Assembly: GCF_000284295.1 (NCBI RefSeq) | Contig: NC_017093.1 | Coordinates: 2,914,001 to 2,978,000, forward strand | DNA: 64,000 nucleotides | Direction: 5' to 3' | DNA from: Actinoplanes missouriensis 431 | GTDB taxonomy: Bacteria; Actinomycetota; Actinomycetes; Mycobacteriales; Micromonosporaceae | Shown: piece by piece, positions 42,694 to 52,800 of the stretch | How the letters are laid out: each line of letters starts with the position of its first letter | Numbering within the stretch: position 1 is the first letter of the stretch | Program-made: the position numbers and the translations under genes | Notes under the pieces: model-generated | Database searches by the model: none | What the model saw: the letters and a program-made list of their open reading frames with translations, nothing else | Told to the model about the DNA's origin: nothing

Positions 42694-43640
42694 GAGTCGA
42701 GCCTCTTCTGGAATCGGATGTAGAGCAGGCCGAAGAAGAGCGCCATGATGATCAGCAGGTTGCCGACGGCGGCGCCGGGGCCGAACTCGGGCAGCAGGCT
42801 GCCGAAACTGAATCGGTAGGACCAGGTCGCGAACGTGGTCGAGGCATCCGCCGGCCCGCCCTTCGTCATGATCCAGATCAGGTCGAAGACCTTGAGGGTG
42901 TACACCAGCCCGAGCAGCAGAGTGATCGCGGAGACCGGCCGCAGCAGTGGGAAGGTGACCCGCCAGAACCGCTGCCAGCTGTTCGCCCCGTCGATCGCCG
43001 CGGCTTCGTAGACCTCGGCCGGGATGGCCTGCAGGCCGCTGTAGAGCACGACCAGGTTGAATGGGATGCCGATCCAGATGTTGGCGATGATCACGCTGGT
43101 CAGCGCCCAGTCCGGCGACGTCAGCCAGTTCACCGGATCGACGCCGACGAGCCCGAGCGCGTGGTTGACGATCCCGGAGTCACTGTTGAGCATCCACGAC
43201 CAGGTGGAGGCACTGACGATCAACGGCAACAGCCACGGTACGAGGAACAGCGCTCGCAACGTGCCGGACAGCCGGAAGTTCTGGGCGAAGAACACCGCGA
43301 GGGCGAGCCCGATGGCGAACTGGAAGGCGATCGACACGAAAGTGAAGGCGAGGGTGTGCACCAGCGCCGGCCCGAAGGCGGCGTCGTCGAACACGGTGCG
43401 GTAGTTGTCGAGCCCGGAGAATGGGGCGTCGCCCTGAACGAACGAGCGCACCGTGTAATGACGCAGGCTCAGGTCGAGGTTGCGGTAGAGCGGATAGGCA
43501 TAGAACGCGAGCAGGTAGATCACGATCGGGGCCAGGAACGCCCAGGCCGCCCAGCTCCCGCGCTTTCTCGGGCGGGGGGACCGCGCCCCCGCGCCCGCCG
43601 GAGCGGGAGCGGGAACGCGTGTCATGACGTCGTGTGCCAT
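42690..43640 (-). CDS. Sugar ABC permease, MalF type
   Basis: 316 aa from ATG 43640 (MAHDVMTRVPAPAP); a GTG at 43646 would overlap the upstream stop as GTGA and is an equally possible start. A proline/arginine-rich N-terminal tail precedes six helices; the first is AAWAFLAPIVIYLLAFYAYP. The EAA loop EAAAIDGANSWQRFWRVTFP and the segment DLIWIMTKGGPADAST are typical of MalF-type permeases. It works with the MalG-type protein and the lipoprotein encoded upstream. Confidence 0.9.
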   Translation of the reverse strand: MAHDVMTRVPAPAPAGAGARSPRPRKRGSWAAWAFLAPIVIYLLAFYAYPLYRNLDLSLRHYTVRSFVQGDAPFSGLDNYRTVFDDAAFGPALVHTLAFTFVSIAFQFAIGLALAVFFAQNFRLSGTLRALFLVPWLLPLIVSASTWSWMLNSDSGIVNHALGLVGVDPVNWLTSPDWALTSVIIANIWIGIPFNLVVLYSGLQAIPAEVYEAAAIDGANSWQRFWRVTFPLLRPVSAITLLLGLVYTLKVFDLIWIMTKGGPADASTTFATWSYRFSFGSLLPEFGPGAAVGNLLIIMALFFGLLYIRFQKRLDS

Positions 43641-43642
43641 CG

Positions 43643-44899
43643 TCACTTGGTGGCTGCGGCGGCCGTGGTCTGCGCCGTCTTCAGCGCATCCGAGGAACTG
43701 GCCGAACCGCTGAGTGCGGCCTGGAACGCGGTCCACATCGGCTGGGAGATCTTCGGGTACTTGGTGCCGAGGTCGTCACTGGTACGGCCCTTGGCCGCCT
43801 TGACCGCCTCGACCCAGACCTTCAGCTCGGGGTTGTCGGCGACCTGCTTCTGCTGCACCGCGTCGGTGGCCGCGATGTAGGACAGCGTCGTGTCGGTGGT
43901 GTAGGCGTTGTCCGCGCTGGTCAGGCAGGCGACCAGCTTCTCGGTAGTGGCGTAGCGGGCCGTCTCGGTCTGCACCGGCGCGGTCACGAACTCGCCACCG
44001 GTCGGCGCGGGAGCGACGCCGCCGGCCTGCGACGGGATCGGGATGATGCCGTACTCGAAGCCGGCTTTCTTGGCGTTGGCCAGCTGCCAGGTGCCGTTCT
44101 CGCTGAACGCGAAGTCGCCGGTGGCGAACTCCTGCCAGCTCGTGGTCTGGGTGTTGTTGAGTACCGAGTTCGGCGCCAGTCCGTCCTTGAGCCAGCCGGT
44201 CCACAGGTCCAGCGCGGCCACGCCCTGCGCCGAGTCGAGCTGGGTCAGGTTCGCGCCGGAACCCCAGAACCAGGGCAGGAACTGGAACGAGCCCTCCTCG
44301 GTGCCGATCGCGGAGAAGGTGATGCCCTTCTTGCCGGCTGCCTTCACCTTCTTCAGCGCGTCGGTGAGCGAGGCCCAGTCCTTGATCGCGGTCGGGTCGA
44401 CCTTCGCCGCGTCCAGAACCTTCTTGTTGTAGTACAGCGCGAGGGTGTTGGCGCCGATCGGGATGCCGTAGGTCTTGCCGCCGATCTGCCCGGCCGCGAG
44501 CAGGTTCGGCGAGACGGCCGACGTGTCGATCTTCATCTCGTCGCTGGTGGTGAGCACCCCGGCGTCGGCGAGCGTGGAGACGACCGGGTTGTCGACGATG
44601 AGCACGTCCGGCGAGTTGCCCTGCTGTGCGGCAAGCAGCGCCTTGTTGGTGAGGTCGGTGGTGTCGTAGCCGGTGCGCTTGACCGTCACCCCGGCGTCGG
44701 TGCCGCACTTGGTCAGCAGCTTCACCCAGTCCGAGCTGTCGTCGAACTGCGGGTACGGGTCCCAGATCTGATACTCGCCGCCGGCGGCGGAGCCGGTGCC
44801 CTCGGCGGCGGTGTCGGTGGACGTGGAGCAGCCGGCCAGCAGGCAGACGGCGACGGTGAGAGCCGCTGCGGCGCGCAGACGTCCCCTGGTTGCGGTCAT
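43643..44899 (-). CDS. Sugar ABC transporter solute-binding lipoprotein
   Basis: 418 aa from ATG 44899 behind AAGGGGAA. Signal with lipobox LLAGCSTST (cysteine near residue 23). Family 1 sugar-binding fold: PQFDDSSDWVKLL, SPDVLIVDNPVVSTLAD, YGIPIGANTLALYYNKKVLD, FAFSENGTWQLANA. First gene of an operon with two permeases, GH127 and a secreted hydrolase. A LacI-type ATCGAT-core site lies about 75 bases upstream. Probably binds arabinofuranosyl oligosaccharides. Confidence 0.9.
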   Translation of the reverse strand: MTATRGRLRAAAALTVAVCLLAGCSTSTDTAAEGTGSAAGGEYQIWDPYPQFDDSSDWVKLLTKCGTDAGVTVKRTGYDTTDLTNKALLAAQQGNSPDVLIVDNPVVSTLADAGVLTTSDEMKIDTSAVSPNLLAAGQIGGKTYGIPIGANTLALYYNKKVLDAAKVDPTAIKDWASLTDALKKVKAAGKKGITFSAIGTEEGSFQFLPWFWGSGANLTQLDSAQGVAALDLWTGWLKDGLAPNSVLNNTQTTSWQEFATGDFAFSENGTWQLANAKKAGFEYGIIPIPSQAGGVAPAPTGGEFVTAPVQTETARYATTEKLVACLTSADNAYTTDTTLSYIAATDAVQQKQVADNPELKVWVEAVKAAKGRTSDDLGTKYPKISQPMWTAFQAALSGSASSSDALKTAQTTAAAATK

Positions 44900-44967
44900 A
44901 TCGTGTTCCCCTTGCACATGGAGGAGGTGTCGCGGGAGGGGCTCGCGTGCCGGTTGGTCGCACGCAA

Positions 44968-44980
44968 GGAAATCGATTGC
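44968..44980. promoter_or_regulatory. ATCGAT-core LacI operator upstream of importer operon
   Basis: On the minus strand the site reads GCAATCGATTTCCT; 13 of these bases (CAATCGATTTCCT) recur exactly at 46110-46122. It lies between the divergent importer and LacI genes. Confidence 0.65.
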
Positions 44981-45085
44981 GTAGAAGCTAGGCAGCGCCT
45001 TGCTCGCATGTCAAGGGCAAGTTACGGTCACATGAAGCGAACCTAGGTAGTTCGCTGCGCAACTGGGGAGGAAACGCTGAGCATC

Positions 45086-46084
45086 ATGGATCGCGCCGTC
45101 ACGATCAGCCACGTGGCCGCGCTCGCGGGGGTCTCCACCGGGACGGCGTCCAAAGCGCTCAACGGCCGGGGCGCGATGAAGCCGGAGACGCGATTGCGCG
45201 TGCAGCAGGCCGCGGAGCAGCTCGGTTTCGTCGCCAACGCGGCAGCGCGCAGCCTGCAGACCGGCCGCACCTACACGGTCGGCATGATCACCACCGACAG
45301 CATCGGCCGGTTCAGCATCCCGCTGCTCATCGGCGCCGAGGACGCTCTGGGCGCCGGCCAGATGTCGATCTTCCTCTGCGACGCCCGCGACGACCCGATC
45401 CGCGAGCAGTACTACCTGCGTACGCTGCTCAGCCGCAAGGTCGACGGGATCATAGTGACCGGGCGCCGCACACAGGCCCGCACGCCGATCGGCGTCGGCC
45501 TGCCGGTGCCGGTGGTGTACGCGTTCATCAGCTCCACCGACCCGCAGGACTGCTCCGTGGTTCCCGACGAGGCCGACGGCTCACGCCGGGCCATCAAGCA
45601 CCTGCTGGCAGTCGGCCGCAAGCGCATCGCCCATGTCACCGGACCGGAACATCACCATTCGGCGACCGTCCGGGCCCGGGCCGCCGACGAGGCGCTGGCG
45701 GCTGAGGGGCTGAGCGCCGGGTTCCCCACGCTGTACGGCGAGTGGAGCGAGGCGTGGGGCCGGCAGGCCGCCGGCATCCTGGTCAACGCCGGTGCCGGCG
45801 TCGATGCCGTGTTCTGCGGCAGCGATCAGATCGCGCGGGGCCTGGCCGAAGGCCTGACCAAGGCGGGCAAGGACGTTCCCCGTGACATCGCCCTCGTGGG
45901 CTTCGACAACTGGGATGTGATGGTCGAGGGCTGCCAGCCGGCCCTGACCAGCGTCGACATGGACCTGGAGGGCATCGGCCGGTCGGCCGCCGAGCAGTTG
46001 CTCGCCGCGATCAACGGCAACCCGGCGCACGGCCAGCACGCGCGTCCCTGCCGGTTGATACCCCGCGCCTCGACGGCGGTGTGA
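45086..46084 (+). CDS. LacI family transcriptional regulator
   Basis: 332 aa. The N-terminal HTH is typical (TISHVAALAGVSTGTASKALNG) with the hinge helix NAAARSLQTGRTYTVG. The sugar-binding domain shows LLSRKVDGIIVTG, DEADGSRRAIKHLLAVGRKRIAHVTGP (ends: DEADGSRRAI, RKRIAHVTGP), DAVFCGSDQIARGLAEGL and DIALVGFDNWDVMVEGC. The good ribosome site GGGGAGGAAA lies 14 bases before ATG 45086, so a CTG nine bases upstream could be the true start. It is divergent from the importer operon; ATCGAT-core palindromes at 44968, 46109 and 46185 are its probable operators, making it the local repressor. Confidence 0.9.
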   Translation: MDRAVTISHVAALAGVSTGTASKALNGRGAMKPETRLRVQQAAEQLGFVANAAARSLQTGRTYTVGMITTDSIGRFSIPLLIGAEDALGAGQMSIFLCDARDDPIREQYYLRTLLSRKVDGIIVTGRRTQARTPIGVGLPVPVVYAFISSTDPQDCSVVPDEADGSRRAIKHLLAVGRKRIAHVTGPEHHHSATVRARAADEALAAEGLSAGFPTLYGEWSEAWGRQAAGILVNAGAGVDAVFCGSDQIARGLAEGLTKAGKDVPRDIALVGFDNWDVMVEGCQPALTSVDMDLEGIGRSAAEQLLAAINGNPAHGQHARPCRLIPRASTAV

Positions 46085-46108
46085 CGCGGCCGTGGGAACC
46101 GTGCTCAG

Positions 46109-46122
46109 ACAATCGATTTCCT
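46109..46122. promoter_or_regulatory. ATCGAT-core LacI operator, second copy
   Basis: ACAATCGATTTCCT, sharing 13 bases with the 44968 site but in the opposite orientation; located after the LacI gene and upstream of the large hydrolase gene. Confidence 0.55.
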
Positions 46123-46184
46123 AGGAGCCATTGACGGGTCTGGCTTGAGTTCGTAACCTACCGGAAATCCCTCGTTGACCGAAC

Positions 46185-46200
46185 GCGCAATCGATTGCGC
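46185..46200. promoter_or_regulatory. Perfect palindrome GCGCAATCGATTGCGC
   Basis: A 16-bp perfect palindrome with the ATCGAT core, 45 bases before the large hydrolase start; the strongest of three such sites. Confidence 0.75.
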
Positions 46201-46210
46201 CGCGTTCGTT

Positions 46211-46224
46211 TGTTAACGCTCACA
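46211..46224. promoter_or_regulatory. LacI-type operator TGTTAACGCTCACA
   Basis: Third copy of the TGTTAnCGCTnACA motif, placed between the ATCGAT palindrome and the start, suggesting a second sugar regulator also acts on this gene. Confidence 0.6.
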
Positions 46225-46244
46225 TCTCCGCCTTGGAGCGATGT

Positions 46245-49200
46245 ATGAGAGCTTGGAAGATTCTCCTGGTCACGGGCCTTCTCGCCACCTATCCCGCCAC
46301 CCCCGCCCTGGCTGCCGGCGACCTCCCCGCGCCGGTGCTGGCCTACGAGTTCGAGGATGACACCACCACCGGCGGTGTCATCGAGGACAGCTCCGGCAAC
46401 GGCCTGAACGGCACCCTCGTCAACGGCTCCACCGCCGGCCTGACCGACGGCGCGCTGACGCTGCCCGGCGGCTCGCCCACCGCCAACGGCGCCTACGTCA
46501 CGATCCCGCGCGCCGCACTGGAGGGCCGCACCGAGCTGACTGTCGCCACCCGCGTGAAATGGGACGGCACCACCGCCCCCTGGCAGTGGATCTACGCGCT
46601 CGGCAAGGACACCAGCCGGTACCTGTTCAGCACCCCGTACAACGGTGACGGCAAGCTGCGCACCGCCGTGACCAAGGACTTCGCCGGGGCCGAGGCGCAG
46701 GCCACCGGCTATGCGGCACTGCCGGCCGGCACGTGGAAGACGCTGACGGTCACGCTCGGCTCGGGACGGATCACCACGTACCTGGACGGTGTCGCCGTCT
46801 CGTCGGCCGCGACCACCGCCACCGCCGCCGACCTGCTGGACACGAGCACCACCGTGGCCGGGTACATCGGCAGGTCCTTCTACGCCGACCCGCTCTTCGA
46901 CGGCGCCATCGACTCGTTCAAGATCTACGGCGCGGCGCTCACCGCCGCTCAGGTGGCCGAGGACTTCGGCGGCAGCCCGCCGGCGGTCACCGGACTGGCC
47001 TCGACCGCCTTCGACGTGCGGACCACCATCGGCACCGCGCCGGCGCTGCCGGCTTCGCAACGGGCGACCTTCTCCGACTCCTACGACCGCGACGTCCCGA
47101 TCACCTGGGCTGCCGTCGACCCCGCACGGTACGCCCAGCGCGGTACCTTCACCGTCTCCGGAACCGCGGCCGGCCGGGCCGTGACCGCCACCGTCACGGT
47201 GATCCGCGAGGGCGAGCTCACCGTCGACCTCGGCCGGACGACCGGCGCCTTCCACGGCGGAGCCTCCGGCACGCTCTACGGCCTCTACGGTGACGGCCTG
47301 CCGACCAGCAATCTGATCGAGGGCATGGGCCTGCGCACTGTCTCGACCAAGGCGCAGGACGGGCCACAGCACCCCGGCGCCGACGCCCTGGAGGTGGTGA
47401 AGCCGCTCGCCGACGCGACCGACGGCGATGTCTACATCTACATGACCGACATCCACCGCGGCTTTCCGTACCAGTGGCCGGGCAGCACGCCCCAGGAGAA
47501 GCTGAGCCTCTTCAAGGAGAAGATCGCCAAGCAGGTCGACCAGGTCCGCCGGCTCGACGAGCAGTACCGGGACAACATCGTCTTCGTGCCGTTCAACGAG
47601 CCGGAAGGCAACATGTTCGGCACCGGCGAGTGGAGTTACGACGGGGTCAGCTGGCTCACCGACCCGGACGACTACTTCCAGGCGTGGGACGACGTCTACG
47701 CGATCATCAAGAGCAGCATCCCGTCCGCGCGCATCGCCGGTCCGAACACCAGCATCCTGTTCGACCAGGTCAAGGGCTTCCTCACGCACGCCAAGGCGGC
47801 GGGGACGGTGCCGGACGTGATCACCTGGCACGAGTTGAGCCACCCCGAGGCGGTCCGTGACAGCGTCGCGAAGTACCGCACCTGGGAGAAGGAGATCCTC
47901 GGCAGGCAACTGCCGATCAACATCAACGAGTACGCGTTCAACTACCACACCTCGGTGCCCGGCCAGATGGTCCAGTGGATCTCGGCGATCGAGGAGTCCA
48001 AGGTCGACGCGGACATCGCCTACTGGAACATCGACGGCAACCTGTCCGACTCGGCGGTGCAGGCCAACCGGGGCAACGGGCAGTGGTGGCTCTACAACGC
48101 CTACTCCCAGATGACCGGCGACACGGTGAAGGTGAACCCGCCGTACCCGGGAAGGAATTATTCGCTGCAGGGGGTCGCCACCCTCGACCGGAACAAGAAG
48201 CAGGCCCGGACGATCTTCGGTGGGGCCACCGGCGCCGGGTACATCCGGTTCGCCAACGTCCCGAAGTACCTCGGCAAGACCGTGCACGCGTGGATCCGCG
48301 AGATCCCGTGGACCGGGCAGATCGGTGACTCGGCGCCGCCGCGACTGATCGCCGAGAAGAACCTCGCGGTGCGGGGCGGGGAGGTGGCCGTCGAGTTCGA
48401 TCAGCTCAACGAGTCCTCCGCCTACGAGATCGTCCTCGGCCCCGCCGTGAAGACCTCCGCCGGCAAGAGCCCCACCCTCTGGCAGGGATCCTTCGAAGCC
48501 GAAGCGGCCACCTACACCGGCAGCGGCTACAGCAAGAACGGTCCGGAGGGCTCACCGTCGGACGTCTCGAAGTTCTACACCTCGGGCGGCTACAACGTCG
48601 GCGGCCTGCGCACCGGCAGCGACGGCGTCCTCGACTTCACCGTCGACGTCCCCGCCACCGGGACCTACGACCTGAGTGTGTTCGCGAACTCGCTCAACAC
48701 CTTCGACCTGGTCAAGGAGCAGGGCCCGACCAACGTGTTCCTGCGTGTCGACGGCGCCGCCGAACAGGAGATCTTCCTGCCCCTGGGCTACAAGTGGGTG
48801 GTCTGGGACCACACCGACACCAAGGTCGCCCTGACCAAGGGCACGCACACCATCTCGCTCGCCGCCAAGAGCCTGGACGGCACGAAGGTCACCAAGGGCG
48901 ACGCGATCCTCGACCGGATCACGCTGGCCCTGCCGAACCCGGCCGCCGCGACCGCCGTCTACGAGGCCGAGCTGGCCACGCTGGACGGCGCCAAGGCCGT
49001 CGCCGGTGGCGCCGAACTGGGACGCGGTGGATCCGCCACGTTCTGGGTCTACTCGGCGGCCGACGCCACGTCGATCGTCGAGACGGTCGGCCGCGACGTG
49101 AAGGTCACGGTCAACGGCATCCCGGTCGGTGGACGCAAGGCAGCGGTCTCGCTGTCCGGCGGCGTCAACAAGGTCGTCGTCTCCGGCGCCTCGAGGCACA

Positions 49201-49742
49201 GCGAGATCGATCGGATCACCGTGCGTCAGGCGCCGGACGCGCTGCCGTCGGTTTCCTACGAAGCCGAGGACGCCACCCTGGCCGGCACGGCCACGGTCAC
49301 GGCGAAGTCCCTGGCCAGCGCCGGTGAAGTGGTCACCGGTGTGGGCGGTGAGCCCGGCAACGCCAACACGTTGACGTTCCGGGTGAAGGCCGACAAGGCC
49401 GGCGCCTACGCGCTGCGTATCCGGTACTCCAACCCCGAGCAGGCGGAAGCCACGCACTACAACCCGGACCCGCTCGCCCGGCACGCCGACATCTCGATCA
49501 ACGGCGCCACGGCGAAGCGGACCCTGTTCCCGCACAGCTTCCACGACAACAACTTCTGGGAGCTCACCGTGCCGGTGACGTTGAAGCGGGGCCAGAACAC
49601 GGTCACCTTCTCGTCCGCGGAACTGCCGAACTTCGACGGGACGACGTACGCCTCGGACACCTGGCCGGGCGTGCTGCTCCGCTCGAAGTACGCCCCGCTG
49701 ATCGACAAGGTCACGGTCGCGCCTTACAGCACCGTTCGCTGA
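46245..49742 (+). CDS. Large secreted LamG / Ig-like / GH39-like / multi-CBM hydrolase
   Basis: 1165 aa from ATG 46245 behind GGAG. Signal peptide to about residue 25. Residues 30-240 are a LamG-type jellyroll (YEFEDDTTTGGVIEDSSGNG, IYALGKDTSRYLF, GAIDSFKIYGAALTAAQVAE). Residues 245-325 are an Ig-like (Big_4-type) domain. Residues about 335-730 are a clan GH-A-like barrel: VFVPFNEPEGNMFGTGEW (acid/base) and LPININEYAFNYH (nucleophile). Three C-terminal sugar-binding modules follow (SFEAEAATYTG from 750, VYEAELATLDG from 905, SYEAEDATLAG from 1005). Its catalytic part resembles that of the protein at 38220. Extracellular; probably attacks a decorated plant polymer, with two operator types controlling it. 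Confidence 0.8.
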   Translation: MRAWKILLVTGLLATYPATPALAAGDLPAPVLAYEFEDDTTTGGVIEDSSGNGLNGTLVNGSTAGLTDGALTLPGGSPTANGAYVTIPRAALEGRTELTVATRVKWDGTTAPWQWIYALGKDTSRYLFSTPYNGDGKLRTAVTKDFAGAEAQATGYAALPAGTWKTLTVTLGSGRITTYLDGVAVSSAATTATAADLLDTSTTVAGYIGRSFYADPLFDGAIDSFKIYGAALTAAQVAEDFGGSPPAVTGLASTAFDVRTTIGTAPALPASQRATFSDSYDRDVPITWAAVDPARYAQRGTFTVSGTAAGRAVTATVTVIREGELTVDLGRTTGAFHGGASGTLYGLYGDGLPTSNLIEGMGLRTVSTKAQDGPQHPGADALEVVKPLADATDGDVYIYMTDIHRGFPYQWPGSTPQEKLSLFKEKIAKQVDQVRRLDEQYRDNIVFVPFNEPEGNMFGTGEWSYDGVSWLTDPDDYFQAWDDVYAIIKSSIPSARIAGPNTSILFDQVKGFLTHAKAAGTVPDVITWHELSHPEAVRDSVAKYRTWEKEILGRQLPININEYAFNYHTSVPGQMVQWISAIEESKVDADIAYWNIDGNLSDSAVQANRGNGQWWLYNAYSQMTGDTVKVNPPYPGRNYSLQGVATLDRNKKQARTIFGGATGAGYIRFANVPKYLGKTVHAWIREIPWTGQIGDSAPPRLIAEKNLAVRGGEVAVEFDQLNESSAYEIVLGPAVKTSAGKSPTLWQGSFEAEAATYTGSGYSKNGPEGSPSDVSKFYTSGGYNVGGLRTGSDGVLDFTVDVPATGTYDLSVFANSLNTFDLVKEQGPTNVFLRVDGAAEQEIFLPLGYKWVVWDHTDTKVALTKGTHTISLAAKSLDGTKVTKGDAILDRITLALPNPAAATAVYEAELATLDGAKAVAGGAELGRGGSATFWVYSAADATSIVETVGRDVKVTVNGIPVGGRKAAVSLSGGVNKVVVSGASRHSEIDRITVRQAPDALPSVSYEAEDATLAGTATVTAKSLASAGEVVTGVGGEPGNANTLTFRVKADKAGAYALRIRYSNPEQAEATHYNPDPLARHADISINGATAKRTLFPHSFHDNNFWELTVPVTLKRGQNTVTFSSAELPNFDGTTYASDTWPGVLLRSKYAPLIDKVTVAPYSTVR

Positions 49743-49774
49743 CCGGTCGCGGGTCTCGGCTTGTCGGACTCTGC

Positions 49775-49818
49775 GCGACTGCGGTGAGCGGCCATCACCG
49801 GCCGCTCACCGCAGTCGC
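49775..49818. terminator. Perfect 19-bp bidirectional hairpin
   Basis: GCGACTGCGGTGAGCGGCC (49775-49793), loop ATCACC, then its exact complement at 49800-49818. It separates the convergent hydrolase gene and the surface-protein operon. Confidence 0.85.
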
Positions 49819-49828
49819 GGCCGATCGA

Positions 49829-52800
49829 TCAGATGGCGGTCAGGGTGAGGGTGCCGGTGTAGGCGCCGGCGGCGGTGTCGGTCGGCACGCTGAGCCGCAG
49901 CTCCGCGTCGAGCCGTGCGGTGCCCCGCCCGGCACCGGCCGGAGCGGTCGCCAGCACCGCGCTGTCCCCGAGACCGGTTCCCGGCCGCCCGGGCACGGAG
50001 GGCACGGCCACCGGACCCGCCTGCACGCACTGCCGGTCGGCCTGCGCGACGACCGTGGGCGCCCAGCCGAGGTAGCTGCCCGGGAAGGCCGCACCGCCCT
50101 CGGTACGGAAACCGCCGGCCACCTGCCCGGACGCGGTCCAGCCGGGGCCGCCGGACCGGGTGTCGGTGACCGTCACGGGCTTCAGCGCTCCGCTGCTCTC
50201 CCAGCGGTCGCCCGCGCTGCTCAGAGCCGCCGCCGGAAGCGTGACGTCCCGATCGCCGGGAGCGACGCTGATCACCAGCGCGCCCTCGGTCTCGCTGATC
50301 GTCGCGGTCACCGTCTTGGCGGCGTCGCTGCCCTGCGGTGGCGCCGCCACCGTCAGCGTCACCGCCGGGCTGGTCGCCGCGACGGTCTCGCCGTCGTAGA
50401 GCTTGACCAGCAGTTCGGTGCCGTGCAGATCCCGGGTGGCGGTGAAGCTGTACGCCGCCGAGGTCTCCCCGGTGACCGGCTCGAACGCGGCGGTTCCGGG
50501 CCGCTTGGCGAACCACTGGTAGGCGGTCAGCGGGCCCTGCGGCGTCTGCACGGCCTGCACCGTGACGGTGTCGCCGGGCTGGTACTCGCCGTCGTTCAGA
50601 CCGGAGACGGACAGTGCCGGGTCACCCGGCTGCGTCGATCCGTCCACGTGCACCACGATCGGCGCGGACTCGGCGTACGTGCGGCCGTCGTCGAACGTGA
50701 GCCGGGCGAACACGCTCGCGCCGTCGTCGGCCGCCGACAGCGTCAGCGACGAGCCGTGCTGGCCCGGCGCCGGCTGAGCGGTGTCGGCGCCGCGCCGCTG
50801 CACGTGCCACTCCCAGCGGGTCAGCACGGAGGCCGGGCTCACCGTGGCGGTCACCCGGTCGCTGCCGGCCGCCTGCTCGACGGTCACCTTCTGCTGCGGC
50901 GCCGCGCCGTGGTCGTCGACGTGGATGGTCGACGGCTCGCTGGTGGCCAGCAGCTCGCCGCCGGCCGTGCGCAGTTCCGCCTTGACCTGCGTGCCGTCGA
51001 GGGCCTGCTCGGCCCGTACCTCGTGGGTGGCGGTGGTGGCCTTCTCGATCGTGGCGAAGTCGCTCTGGTCGGGGCGTTTCCACAGCCAGCGGTACGTGTC
51101 GGTGTCGCTGGCGACCGGATCGGCGGAGGCCTTGAGCCGGATCGTGTTGCCCTGGTGGTAGTGCCCGGACAGCGAGTCCAGGAACAGCAGCTGGTCACCC
51201 GGCGCGGCGTCGGTGACCCGCAGTCGCTGCTGGGCGCCGCCGACGTGGTGGCCGGTGGCAGCGTCGGTGACGCTCAGATACAGGGTCCGGCCGTCGAGGT
51301 CCGCGGTGACCGGCAATTCCAGCGAGGACGACACCGCGCCGGGAATGGGCACAAGGTCGTTGCCCTCGGCGAGCGCCCACTCGTAGGAGACACCGCCACG
51401 GGCCGGGTACAGCTCGGATGCCGCCTGCAGCGTGTCGCCGGCGCGGTAGACCGTGCGGATCCCGGACAGCTGGAGCTCCCGGTTTCTGATCGTGCTGGTG
51501 AGCGCGGGGGAGCGGCCGATCACGGCGCCGTCCGCGGCGACGATCTCGTACGCCCACTCGACCTGGTTGAGCCACGAGGTGTCGATCAGGTACGCGTCGC
51601 CGATCCGCTTCGGCGCGGACCATTCGTTCGTCTCGTCCCACGTGGTCGCGCTGGGCAGGAAGCGGTTCACCCAGCGGCCGGTCTCGCCGGCGGTGAGGGC
51701 CCGGTGGGCGACGGTGACGCGTACCGGGTCGCCGTTGTAGTAGCTGTCGCCCATGCCGGTGACGGTGACCTTTTCGCCCGATCCGATGTTGGGACCGTCG
51801 ACGTGCAGGCCGCGGTAGGCGGTCTCCTGGACGGCCTTGTTGGCGGCGTCCACGATCTGCACCTTGATGTCGGCGCCGTCGAGGGCGACGGTGGCGTCGC
51901 GGGTGTACCGGTCGCCGGTGCCGACGAGGTACTCGGTGCTCTGCCCGGCGGGCCGCAGGAGCCACCACGCCTGGTGGCCGCCGGGGACGGTGGCACCGAT
52001 GAACCGCAGGTCGATCTGCTCACCGGCGCGGTACCGATCGGCGAGCCCGGCGATCGCGAAGACCTCGCCGCCGGGCTTCTCGGTCACGGTGACGCCGACC
52101 GGCTCGGACGCCGAACGACCGAACTCGTTGAGCACGTGCGGCACGAACCGGGCGGTCAAGGACCGGCTGCCCAGCGGCAGGGTGGTCACCGCGAGACCGG
52201 CGCCCCCGCCGGAGACGGCGGCGTGCCCGAGGACGGCCGAGCCGTCGAGGAACTCCACATATCCGCCCGCGCCGGCCGGGGTGACCGTCGCGTCCAGCGT
52301 CACCCGGTCGCCGGCGACGACGCTGGTGGCGCCGGCGGTCAGCGTGGTGACCGTCGCGGTGGCCGAGGGCAGCGGGCCGACGACGAACGTGTAGGTGGCG
52401 TCGGCGCTCTGCCGTTCACCGGACACGGTCATCGTGGCGCGCACGCCGATCCGGTACGTGCCGGCGGCGGTGAACGCCCAGTTCGCGTGCATGTGGGTGC
52501 GCCCGACCGTGAACGACTTCGGGCCGTCCGAGGAGGACCAGAGCCGTTTGACGCCGCCGAACCCGGCCGAGGTGAACAGCTCCAGCCGGCCGGGACCGTC
52601 CAGCGCGGTCAGGACGAAGGTGGTGTCACCGGCCGGCGTCGACTCGGTGGAGAAGCCCGGCCACAGCCGGCCCGCTCCCGGGTTCGATTCGGGCGCGATC
52701 CACACCCGGCTGCCGCTCGGAGCGAGGAACTCGTAGCCGGCCGGAACGGTCAGCTCGGCGTCTCCGGCGAGATGGAACCGGATGTCGTCGGCGGCGAACC

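Noticed and set aside
46158..48287. 709-codon open frame antisense to the large hydrolase
   Set aside because: Same artefact: valine/arginine/aspartate-rich without motifs; it also runs through the operator region.
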